Shown here: positions 11,079-19,722 of the stretch, one piece after another
Layout of the letters: the number at the start of each line of letters is the position of its first letter
Position numbering within the stretch: the stretch's first letter is position 1
Source of the DNA: Nephromyces sp. MM_2019
Taxonomy: Eukaryota; Apicomplexa; Aconoidasida; Nephromycida
Direction of reading: 5' to 3'
Assembly: GCA_015657535.1 (NCBI GenBank)
Contig: JADHZB010001838.1
Location: forward strand, 125,603 to 145,324
Length of the DNA: 19,722 bases
Translations under genes and position numbers: made by a program
Notes under the pieces: model-generated
What the model was told of the DNA's origin: nothing
The model's database searches: none
What the model saw: the letters and a program-made list of their open reading frames with translations, nothing else

Positions 11079-14000
11079 CTACTTGGAATCTTTTGTAGCT
11101 GTCTTATAAGTCAAGATAGTTTCCAACAGCTTCTTCGCTTTCGGGTCATTCTGCACACACACACAAAAGTAATTAGATGAGCAAGAGGGCTGAGGGAGGT
11201 GTATATTGAAAAAAATTAAAGAAAATTGAGCTGGTAGCAACAGGCATGGCACAAAAAGCATTAGAAAAAAAACACACACCTCAAAGTGCAGTCTTATCGG
11301 TTCCAAAATCTCAATAATTGCAGCAGAAAGGCCTGCCTTTAAATCAGCAGGATGAAGAGACCCATCCGCATAATCCCTCTTGAAATCTTCAACATCGCTG
11401 TATACGATATTTCCTATAGATTCAGCGAAGAAAGAGTAGGAAACTTTTGAAGGAGTCGCACACACACACATGAATATAGTAGCGTATATTCATAGGGACA
11501 CACAAGGATCATCAAAAACTGTATGAGCATGTGCAAAGATGCAGAAGCGAAAGATTAAATCCACACACAAGCGTATTGAGACGAGAGTGGAATGGAGTAA
11601 CGCACACACATATCTGCTGAAAGGGGAGTTGAATGAAGGAATACACACGCAGATGTATGGGAAGAGGAATTGAACAAAGTAACACACACAAGGTTATTGA
11701 GATGAGAGTTGAATCAAGGAGCACGCGCACAGATATAACAACACACAAAGAAACACACAAAAATACACGCAAACGCACGCACACAAATACACAAACACAC
11801 GAACATAAATTTTAAGAATTAATGATAAGAAAACTCCCCAAAGCATACGCACACAATACCTCCATTTTTTTCAGAACGCTTCACGGTAAACACTCCAAGT
11901 TTAGGCAAAACAATGGCTTCAACGTATGCTACGCATGGATTATCAGCAACTTGTTTAGGAGGGCAGAAAGCTCGCTTGATCTTTCTTATAATAGCCTGCA
12001 AAAAAGGAAGGGGGTTCCACACACGTGATGCTACAGTGGAAAGTAACACACACAGATGTATATTATAGCAACTGAATGCAGCCTTTGGGAATCATGCGAA
12101 GCAAACAACGGCAAAAAATGACCAAAAAATTGGGGGAAAAGCTTTGACAATGTACAACTTTTAGTGTACGTACACCACATCATTCTATGTGTTGTGGGGA
12201 GTAGGGGGATGACTGGAGTAAAGTGAGCATGCAAGCAGTATTTGAGACTTTACTACCTCGACCTACAAGAGAGAAGGCTTTGGCAGCAAAAAGAGCCTTA
12301 CTAGTTTTCTGAATTGCCAAAAGAGTTCATTTTGAGAGGGAAAAACGTCGTTAAATGCGCCAGGCATAAAGCAGAGCGATATCTTGTAGCTTAATATAGA
12401 AAAAGCTCGCAAACACACATACACCCTGAACAAAAACTACACACATAGACAACCACACACAACTATACACATACAAGCTTCAGGGCAATGAAAACTAGCC
12501 TCTCACCGCTTGAGGATCGTCCACAAAGATTGCCGAGTCAGGGTCAGACTTTGACATCTTCTCTTGTCCTTCCAACAAACCAGGAAGCATACCGTGAGAG
12601 ATGACTACAGGCTTTTCTTGCTTGCCAGTTACATCACAATACTCTCTGTAAGGGGGAAAAAAAACGAACACACAAACACAAGAAGTAACACACTTTTGCA
12701 GGATCGAAAAATACTAATACAAAGAAGCAACACACTAGAGGCTTGAAATACACACACAGAAACACAACCCTGTAGACTCTCAACATGCACAAAGAGTCAC
12801 TAAATTCCACCACCATCCCAAAATACACAAAAGCAGGCCCTCTTCGAACACACTACCCTTACAAAATATCGGAAACACACGTATAAAAGCCATTACTCGC
12901 TTGTGTGCGCACATGCCTCTACCAACCTAAACACATACATACACATATCCTACCTACAAACACACGAACACACAAAAGCTTGCTACAGGAAAACCCTTCA
13001 CTCAATTACTTCACCTACCTGGCAAGCATGTTAACCTTCCTCTGATCTAGCCCTAGCTGGCAGATATCAGCTTGAAGATGAAAGATATCTCCACACTGCA
13101 TCACAGGGTATAACATCTGTGAGACTTGCTGATCATCTCCTTCAGAGCGGCCCATTATCTGAGAGCATCTCTTTATGCTGAGAGAAGAGAAGAGCTTTCA
13201 GTAAGGCAAAGGCGAAGAAGTGTGCGAGACAACAGAAAAAATGAGGCATTGGAAAGAATTGAGCAAGAATGGGTGTAAGGCAATGTGTGCGTTGGTGTGT
13301 CCGTATGTGGACGTTAATGTATGTGTGTGTGTGGGTGCGTGGCTATATCTGTCTGTATGTGGTTGTGTATGGTTATGGGTGCGTGTGTATTTATGTGTGT
13401 GTATTCGTGTGCGTGTGTGTGTACGCCATAATTATGCCTATGGGAGGGGTGTCGTAGCCCTGGGATGGGCATGAAAAGAATTGATACTTCTGCACACGAG
13501 GAGCATGGGGAACAGATATGAAGGGAGAAGGGTAAAGCGGTAGTTTGCAGCATCGAGATGTTATAGTAGCACAGCGTTTATTGGAAACATACACAGAGAT
13601 GGAAAGAAAACACACACATAGAAGGAAATACTAGAACAGATGGGAAGAAATCAACAAATACACAAGGAGATATCAACACACACACTAGCAAACCTTAGCT
13701 CATACATAAGCCGACAACATCACACATACAAGCCGACCCCAACACACACCAAGATATCCACGCACACACTAAAGTTTACCGTGCAACGTTGAACTTCGTT
13801 GATATATCAAGAACTCTCTGCCAGTATTCCATTGAGTTCGCAGCGATGGAGTCACTAGCCCACACAAACCTGAAAGAGATGAGGCAAATCAACACTTAAC
13901 ACACAAAAAATCATAAGCATCCAGCAGTGCACATACATTTACGCCCATGCACACATACAGTGTCTGTCTGTGTGTGTGTTCACGCACTCCCATAAAGCTC

Positions 14001-15842
14001 ACTTGACGTTTCTCATGTCCATTCCACAGGCCTTCCAAACTTCAATAAAGTATCTTCCAACCTCTTGAATCTTCAAACAGCAAGGGGAAATATCGACACA
14101 AAGAAATACATACGCACACATGATTACACACACGAACATAATTACACACATTTAATCAGAAACGTGGATTCAATCACAAATACACAAAATTACACAATCA
14201 CATCAGCACACGCATAATAAAACATATACACAGACGCACACAGACACTTACTCACAAAAGAAGACACACGATCACACAGTCACAGACATCAAACAAGAAG
14301 GAACACGCATGCTCACACACACAATCACACACACATACCTTCTTCAGATCACCACCCATCTTGTGGTTTAACATAGCGAAATAGTCTGCTATGTAGAAGA
14401 TGAAGACGCAGCCAGCCTTGGAAAGTTTGTTGACGAGAATCGACTTCACTACAGCCTGAGCTATATGCATCCTCCCACTAGGCTCAAAGCCATCGTAGCA
14501 AACGGGATGCTGCTTCTTCTCCAATAAACTTCGAAGCTCCTAGACACACACAGGCGAGAAAATTATGAGACTGGTGAAAACCATAGGTGCACGTGAATAG
14601 TTTATAAAATCATACATACAGGGTTGAAATGAGTGCAATAAATGACAGGGTGTTTGAAACCATACACAGCTCGCTTGACACCATACACACAGTTCGCTTG
14701 AAACCATACATAAACAAATCGCCTGATATTGCAGACATATTCTTCAACAAAATCATCCTCAAAACCCTTAATATAGCACCAAAATCACACACATGCCCCT
14801 CAAAAAAAGCACCGACACCCCTCAAGCACACACACACACTAGTCACATCAAGTACGAGGAACCCTATATACTGAGCTTCAAATAGAAATAAAAAAAAGGC
14901 AAAAAATCAATAAAAACATCTATAAAGTTGAAACTTATTGAAGATAAACCAAAAAGAGAGGTAAAAGCTTCAAAAGTGAAGCGACAAAACATCAAACACA
15001 CGGATTTTGAGGCAGAAATAATCATACACACATAGAAGATGGAAAAAGGAAGGCTTAAACACACACAAAACACACAAGAAGAGCTATTTTGATCTCAAAA
15101 AAGCAGCTTAAAAGCTTACATCTGGCTGAACGATCTCTACTCCCACTGAAGAACAAAGCTCAAATCTTTCATCTAAGCTGAGTGTAGACTGAATTGGATC
15201 AAACTCCTCATTCTCTTCAGAAGGCTGAGGGCAGGTTGAAGAGAAGCAAATATATGAAAAAGTTATAAGCATAAGCATGTGTTAGCCAAGGAGTCTAAAG
15301 AGACTCAAAAACACAAAAAGAGTGGCAAATAGAGGAAAAAATAGCAGGAAAAAGAATAACAAGAAAGAGAAAAACCCCAAAAATAGCAGAAAAAAAGAGA
15401 ATATAAAGAGCGACAAAGATAGCAGGAAAAAGAAGAAAAACAAGAGAAAGTGACAAAAACAGTAAAAGAAAAGAAAAAAGAGCAGAAAGATGAGCTAAAA
15501 CAGGAATTTACAAAAGGACGAGCATATATTTCATTACAAGCTCTCCAATGCACCCCAAACTCCATCAAAAAAGCCAATTTCGCGCATTTTCTCCCATAAA
15601 ACACCAAAAAAAGCTACGAAATTACAGGCCTTTTTGCTCTTTAATCGATTCTTCCTAATAAGTAAGACTCTGCTTCTATTCATCAAAAAAACTCTACACA
15701 CACCAAATCTTTGCATATTCTCTTGAGTTTTAAAATTTCATCAAAACACCACAAAAAGAGCGAGAAAACCCTGTAAAAGCACTTTAATTACCAGCCTTTT
15801 GAAGAGCTGCTCGATATCACTGGGAAGCTTCTTAGCTGCCAT
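11079..15842 (-). CDS. Tyrosyl-tRNA synthetase, cytosolic type, ten exons, 384 aa
   Basis: This enzyme activates tyrosine with ATP and loads it on tRNA-Tyr. Exons in order on the - strand: 15842-15792, 15224-15120, 14539-14339, 14070-14003, 13869-13780, 13177-13019, 12645-12507, 11995-11860, 11413-11280, 11150-11079. All nine introns (129-602 nt) are GT-AG; phases agree at every junction, and the joined 1,155 nt have one stop, TAG. Class I hallmarks are present: the ATP-binding HIGH equivalent is HIAQ (77-80) within YDGFEPSGRMHIAQ; the tyrosine-site loop LGLDQRK is at 213-219; KMSKSDP starts at 254. The conserved run ending CPPK follows, then the C-terminal LHPADLK anticodon-binding segment. 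Length and sequence fit the eukaryote/archaeal family as in plants and apicomplexans, with no appended EMAPII-like domain. The start ATG lies in GGAAAATGGC; the open frame extends upstream into pyrimidine-rich sequence, so a targeted longer form cannot be excluded. The first intron is the least certain junction. Confidence 0.96.
11470..11493. other. Short perfect inverted repeat in intron 8
   Basis: ATGAATATA (11470-11478) and TATATTCAT (11485-11493) are perfect reverse complements with a 6-nt loop (GTAGCG). The element lies about 60 nt upstream of the intron 8 acceptor on the sense (-) strand, where a hairpin could bring a branch region closer to the acceptor. That role is inference only. 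Confidence 0.5.
11530..11735. repeat. Degenerate ~40-bp minisatellite in TyrRS intron 8
   Basis: At least four consecutive units of 39-42 bp can be lined up. Each has a GAGAGTTGAAT-like core (variants GAGAGTGGAAT, GGGAGTTGAAT, GAGGAATTGAA) followed by AAGTAACACACACA or close variants. The units combine a non-repetitive core with a CA microsatellite tail. This suggests that the intron grew by tandem duplication of a block already carrying the CA run. The array lies wholly inside intron 11414-11859. Confidence 0.6.
13260..13780. repeat. Opposed TG and CA blocks inside TyrRS intron 5
   Basis: Within intron 13178-13779 the + strand is TG-rich from about 13270 to 13425 and then CA-rich from about 13585 to 13770. 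In the transcript the two blocks are complementary in character (UG against CA) and could pair across a spacer of about 160 nt. This is the longest TyrRS intron and the only one with a large TG block on the antisense strand. Confidence 0.6.
15300..15500. repeat. Purine-rich low-complexity tract in TyrRS intron 1
   Basis: The + strand is almost entirely A and G with motifs such as AGCAGGAAAAAGAA, so the sense strand of the - gene carries a long polypyrimidine tract. It ends about 70 nt before the intron 1 acceptor (CCTGCCCTCAG at 15225). It probably strengthens acceptor recognition. Open frames across it are low-complexity artefacts. Confidence 0.6.
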
Positions 15843-16792
15843 TTTCCGTGAGTGTGAGTTGAAAGGTCTTCGAAAGAAAGTAGAAACGATGGGACTAGCA
15901 AAATCAGCTACCTTAAGAGACTCCAGAAAAAATCGTTTATTGAAGGTTACGCTCAGATAACGTCGAGAAAAAGGAAGGAAACGGCTAACACACACAACTG
16001 GAAAAAGTAAAAAAAAGAGATAAGAGAGAGCAAGAGAGTAGAGAGGAAGAGAATAAGAATAAGAGAGAAACACATAGAGCAACACACACAGAGAAACACA
16101 CACAGAGAGAAAGCGCACCCAATCATAAACAAAAAGCCCTACAAAACATGAATTTACACATAAAATCTCCCCAAAAAAACAACGCACACACATCCTCAAG
16201 CACATAGAGCCAATCACACTCTGAAGACTACATTTCTTGCATATCCTACACACCCAAAGGGTAAAAGCTTTCACATCTTATAAAAAAACGCATAAAAAAA
16301 AGTGATTTGAGACGATTTCAATGATATTTCTTCGCTAATCACAAATCGTGAATCTTAACACCAAAGAATCATTAAATCTATAAATTTTCAGACTTTTGGT
16401 GAGAAGTGAGGAGATAAGCGGAAAAAAGAAAGAAAGGAAAAAGCCGTGAAAAAACGATGAAGATGAGGAGGAAATGCTTCCCTCCTCATCTTCATCACTT
16501 TCCGTTGCTTTTTACGTAATTTTTCGCGCTTCAGAAAAAAGAGTTTTCTCTGCTTTTCATTAACTAATCATCATTTTCATGGTATCTATCACCATATTTT
16601 ATCACAAGAAATCCCTTGTTTTACGGCACTAAATTACACCATAGGTCCTCTTCAAAGAACACTACCTGACGAAGAAAAACCGAGTGTGTGGGTGTTTGGA
16701 GGAATCTTAATGGAGGAAGTAACACACATGTATAGAAGAAGGAAAAACTCAGCCTAAAACAAACAAAAAATGCGATAAAACTATCAACTACG
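15843..16792. other. TyrRS upstream region / shared intergenic space
   Basis: Immediately upstream of the TyrRS ATG the sense (-) strand is pyrimidine-rich (about 16000-16100), with an in-frame open stretch and an acceptor-like CTTTTTCCAG, so a leader intron is possible. Beyond it lies AT-rich DNA with a strong hairpin at 16456-16496. TyrRS promoter elements must lie here, but I recognise no TATA box or initiator with confidence. Confidence 0.4.
16456..16496. other. Perfect 16-bp inverted repeat, 9-nt spacer
   Basis: GATGAAGATGAGGAGG (16456-16471) and CCTCCTCATCTTCATC (16481-16496) are exact reverse complements separated by AAATGCTTC. Two more A-T pairs could form next to the loop if one C is bulged. 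The left arm is all purine apart from T, the right arm its mirror in pyrimidine. It lies about 610 bp upstream of the TyrRS start in the region between divergent genes. Confidence 0.9.
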
Positions 16793-16996
16793 GATGGGGG
16801 GTGGGGTCAGACACACACGAGATGGGGGGTGGGGTCACACACACACGAGATGGGGGTTGGGGATTGTACACACGAGAGATGGGTGGTGGGGTACTATACA
16901 CACGGGGTGGGTTGTAGGATGCTATACATACAAGTGGTGTGGGGTGTGGTGTTATACGCACGAGGGATGGGGGGTGGGGTTTTATACACATATGGC
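16793..16996. repeat. G-rich minisatellite, seven ~28-30-bp units
   Basis: Units begin GATGGGGGGTGGGG and end in an ACACACACGA-type tail. The first two (16793-16820 and 16821-16848) are 28 bp each and differ by one base. The later five drift (for example GATGGGTGGTGGGGTACTATACACACG) and reach about 16996. Every unit carries at least two runs of three or more G on the + strand, so the array could form G-quadruplex DNA or, if transcribed, RNA. Frames through it on both strands are repeat artefacts. Confidence 0.9.
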
Positions 16997-17084
16997 ATAT
17001 CTTTAAAGGTGGATGGTAGAATTATGGTAGCCCCTCACATGAGCATTGCATATATACAGGGAGGAAGCAACTGTAATTTTAGTG

Positions 17085-17310
17085 TCACGGGGGGCGATGG
17101 AAGGAGTGTGTGGTGGGAGGGGGGTGGGTGGAGTCCGTAGTCTGAGGAGTGTGTGGTGTTTGTGGTGGGTGGGGGGTACGCCGTGGTTGTGTGTGTTTGG
17201 TGTCTGCATGCGTGTATGTGTGTGCCTGTCAATGCGTATGTGTGTTTGTATGTTTGTGCATGTGAATGCATGTGTGGGTGTGTGCGTGTGTACGTGCGAG
17301 TTACCCTCTG
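17085..17310. repeat. G-rich then TG-rich tract
   Basis: A GGGTGGG-rich segment (about 17088-17180) passes into a long irregular TG tract (about 17187-17310, e.g. TGTGTGTGCCTGTCAATGCGTATGTGTG). It follows the minisatellite directly and resembles the TG tracts at the intron starts of the genes in this half. It may be intronic sequence of an unrecognised upstream part of the + strand gene, or intergenic. Confidence 0.6.
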
Positions 17311-18714
17311 TGTGTACGAGTTTATTTCCCTCTTCACTATCTCTTTTCGAGCTGCTTCTTTTGCAGATTCCACGATTTCTCAGGTTTGCAGCATTTTTCC
17401 GCTAAAGATGTAAAGGTGGTTGAAAAATGCCCAAAGAAGTGTAATTTTTCGACGAATTTTCCGGCTTTTTCCTCCAAATTTTGATTGAAGATGAAGAAGA
17501 CGTTGAATCTCAGAGTGGAGAAATCGCCTCCTATGCTTTTGTAGCGAATTTTTCAAAGAAAGTATTATTTCTAGTAAGCCATCCCATTTCCTTCTCCTGG
17601 GAGCTTATATAACTACCCCGAAATATATTACTGCATCCCTCTTCATCTATCGTCTTGTCTTTCTACTTTGGAAGAGGAAAATTCCTTTAAAAAACCAAAA
17701 TTTTACCGTAAAACATTTTTTTTTAGAAGATGAGATAAAATCGCGTTTTTCTTACGTTATGCCGTTTGGTGATCTTTAAGATTTTTTGTCTTTTTGATGT
17801 GCTTCTTGTTTCCCTTTTATTTATCTTCCTCTCCCTCTTTATTTCTTTCTCCAGCTTTTCCACCTCCTTCTTCATATCCCTATTCTCCAATCCATCCCTC
17901 CAAACACACAACTTTTGCTCTCCCTGCTGTTTTTCTTTTCATCTTCTTATATTCCTCTAATAAACTGTGTATGTGTCTTATAGTATTTGGCGTCATCCAG
18001 AAGGGAGAATTCACGTGTACGAAGCCCTCCACCTACTTAGCCTTTGAAAGGAAAGCAGTGTGTGCGAAATTTTCTAGCATCACCATGGAGAAAAATTGCC
18101 GTATGATACGCTGTAATAGAGGGATTTTTAGCTTAGAAGCACCTTATTTTAATAGATTTCAAGGTTTTTCTGCCTCCTCCATATACTCTTCTTGCAGAGA
18201 TGCTTAGAAAAACTTTCTCCCTTTTGTTTGGAGCTGAAAAGACCGGAAAATATGTGAAAAACTTTGATTTATACGAGAATAACTGATTTGTTGATTGAAG
18301 AAGGTATGCTGCTTATGCCGTGCTGTGAGTCAAGTTGTGCGTGCGTGGGTTGGTGTGTGTGTGTGGGGGCTGGCTTTACAGAGATAGATATACGCAGAAG
18401 GAGATATATGCACACGCACAGCCATACAGTAGCATACACACACACACTTAATGCGTAAATTTGGAAACCATTTTGTTTACAGCGTTGGCAGCTATACTGC
18501 TACACAAGCGTGTCCTTTGATGCTCACCATTTGCTTTTTGTAGTTGATGGATGAATGAAACGCCTTACTTCTTCATCTCTTGCTTCGTCTCCTCCTTCTT
18601 CTTCTTCGTTTGCTTCTTCGTCTTCTACAGCTTCGTATGCTTCTGCTTCTTCTGCTGCTTCTTCTTGATCTTTATCTGCATTCTTATTATTCTTCTTCAG
18701 CATCAGATGCAGCC
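17311..18714. other. Exon-like frames and pyrimidine tracts upstream of the + gene
   Basis: Several + strand pieces look like exons, but I cannot join them. After the acceptor-like TTCTTTTGCAG (to 17366), a frame reads FHDFSGLQHFSAKDVKVVEK up to a TGA near 17484. Another has IEDEEDVESQSGEIASYAFV (about 17488-17547). After TTATAG (near 17980), a 70-codon frame has GEFTCTKPSTYLAFERKAVC and stops at 18207. A short frame TRITDLLIEE ends at a GTATGC donor-like site near 18304, followed by a TG-rich stretch. A long CTTCTT pyrimidine tract (about 18570-18700) ends TTCTTCAG. These could be 5' exons or an untranslated leader of the gene starting at 18715, or non-coding. Confidence 0.35.
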
Positions 18715-19722
18715 ATGGTCGTCCACTCCCCTCGCGCAGCCTGTATAGTAGCAAATGCAGCTCATTTGGAATCTAAAATGGCAGATATACTCTTCAAGTT
18801 TGTGTGTGTGTGTGCGTGTACGATGCATTGCAACATTTGCATGTATTTGAAGTCTGATGATGTAGGCATGTGTTTAGCATTGTAGTAGTGACTATGCTAT
18901 TCTGCCAGCTTGTTTGTGTGCTGTGAAGCTACTCTGTGTGTGTGAGCTAGTTTGTGTATTGTAAAGCTACTCTGTGTGTGTGAATCTGGTCTTGCTCTTA
19001 TCAGAGGAGTGACTGTCCCCAATGCAGACTATATAGATGCTGGAAGTGCGTTAATTGATCCTATTGATTCTCGCCAATTCTTCTACGAATGCACACTACC
19101 TGATGAAGATGGAATAATCTACAAAATCATGGCTTTCTGCAGTTTTGCTTCTTCTGTTCACTCTAAATTTGTAGAAGGTGAGAGTTTTTCATCCCTCTGT
19201 GTGTGTTGTGTATATGTGTGACTGTACATGTGTGTATACGTGTGTCTGTACATGCGTGTATGCTTCTCTCTATGTGCACGTGTTTGTCTATGTGTGTGCG
19301 TGTTTCTCTCTCTTTGTGTGGTGTGCTCAATAGTTATATCTTTTCCTTCTTTTCTTTTGTACCGCACGCGTTTGTGTCTACTGCCTGGTATATGTACACA
19401 CACGAGCGCCCCTTCTTTATATGTTTTCAATGAGGATGGTTTATAACCCTTCTCAGCGACATTTGTATTCTTTTTAACACACGCACACTTACACACACCT
19501 TCATGTAGAGATTGAGAGTTCGAAGGCTAAGCGAGCAGAGGGAAAGCTTCCTTTGATTGATGTGGAGCTGCTCACTGTAAACGGTGATGACTACGAGGAG
19601 CCGGCTAAGCCTGTAAAGGTGATTCCGAGGCTTATGGTTTTATACGTGTATCATCCATACTTTGATGCTATATGGGATCAAAACTTTTCAGGTGGGGGGC
19701 TTTAGGTTTAAGGGGGATGGAG
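18715..19722 (+). CDS. Unrecognised protein-coding gene, four exons seen, 3' end outside the window
   Basis: CDS is join(18715-18797, 19005-19177, 19509-19618, 19692-19722 onward). Introns begin GTTTGT, GTGAGA and GTGATT, end TTATCAG, ATGTAG and TTTTCAG, and all phases agree: Lys28 is split AA|A, Glu86 is split G|AG, and the third junction is phase 0. Splicing the last 73-nt intron avoids a TAG. The 132 residues read so far start MVVHSPRAACIVANAA and include DYIDAGSALIDPIDSRQFF (37-55), CTLPDEDGIIYKI, a charged ESSKAKRAEGK stretch (88-98) and DDYEEPAKPVK. I see no signal peptide, membrane segment or catalytic motif, and I do not recognise the family. The ATG sits in GCAGCCATGG and follows a TTCTTCAG acceptor by 14 nt, so it may be the true start after a leader intron, or an internal Met of a longer protein. 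Confidence 0.6.
18909..18984. repeat. 38-bp tandem duplication next to a splice acceptor
   Basis: Two adjacent 38-bp copies share GTRAAGCTACTCTGTGTGTGTGA (R is G in the first, A in the second); the shared AAGCTACTCTG core starts at 18926 and 18964. The pair fills the end of intron 18798-19004, stopping about 20 nt before the TTATCAG acceptor, so both copies could supply a branch site. Confidence 0.8.
19190..19430. repeat. TG-rich tract in the second intron of the + gene
   Basis: Starting shortly after the GTGAGA donor, the + (sense) strand is dominated by TGTGTG, TGTATG and TCTCTC runs to about 19320. It turns CA-rich near 19395 and again at 19478-19498, just before the acceptor at 19508. 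The pattern, UG-rich early and CA-rich near the acceptor, would let the ends of the intron pair. Cys/Val-rich frames through it are artefacts. Confidence 0.7.

Noticed and set aside
11490..11815. Cys/Val- and Thr/His-rich frames on both strands
   Set aside because: They are translations of CA/TG repeats inside TyrRS intron 8. The same applies to frames at 12634-12828, 13220-13615, 16788-17413 and 19158-19496.
15741..16274. 177-codon frame on the - strand that includes the TyrRS first exon
   Set aside because: Only MAAKKLPSDIEQLFKRL at 15842-15792 is exon. The upstream part is pyrimidine-rich leader and the downstream part reads into intron 1.
18524..18754. Acidic Glu-rich frame on the - strand
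   Set aside because: It is the reverse reading of the CTTCTT pyrimidine tract and overlaps the first exon of the + strand gene.
1..19722. tRNA, rRNA, CRISPR arrays, bacterial operons, insertion sequences
   Set aside because: No cloverleaf with a T-loop GGTTCRA context, no rRNA-like segment, no spaced direct repeats of CRISPR type and no bacterial signals were seen.

Overview
The window is nuclear DNA of a unicellular eukaryote: genes are split by GT-AG introns, there are no ribosome-binding sites or operons, and the base composition is moderately AT-rich. I cannot name the organism. The tyrosyl-tRNA synthetase is the short, single-unit type shared by plants and apicomplexans. Its start context (GGAAAATGGC) and the many short introns would fit an alveolate or related protist, but this is inference.

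Layout. (1) Bases 1-2440 hold no intact gene. On the + strand they carry what looks like a decayed Ty1/copia-type retroelement: an integrase-core fragment (991-1173), a post-integrase fragment (about 1211-1380) and reverse-transcriptase-like scraps (about 1591-1920). A 22-bp tandem repeat and a purine tract followed by a possible LTR edge come next. (2) Bases 2440-6720 are AT-rich with no recognised gene. (3) Bases 6720-7412 (+) hold a two-exon Yippee-like zinc-binding protein of 121 aa, found by splicing two short frames. (4) Bases 7413-10740 are again anonymous. (5) Bases 11079-15842 (-) hold a complete ten-exon cytosolic-type tyrosyl-tRNA synthetase of 384 aa; every junction follows GT-AG and every phase closes. 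(6) Bases 15843-18714 are the region between divergent genes, with a 16-bp perfect hairpin, a G-rich minisatellite and a TG-rich tract. (7) From about 18715 (+) to the window end lie four exons of an unrecognised protein-coding gene that continues past the edge.

The most striking bulk feature is a switch near 10.75 kb. The left half is almost free of simple repeats. The right half is saturated with (TG)n/(CA)n, confined to introns and intergenic DNA and absent from exons. In most introns of both the - strand TyrRS gene and the + strand gene, the TG strand is mainly the sense strand.

The genes show no functional link. TyrRS charges tRNA-Tyr for translation, Yippee is a small zinc-fold protein, and the third gene is unknown. 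No tRNA, rRNA or CRISPR array was seen.
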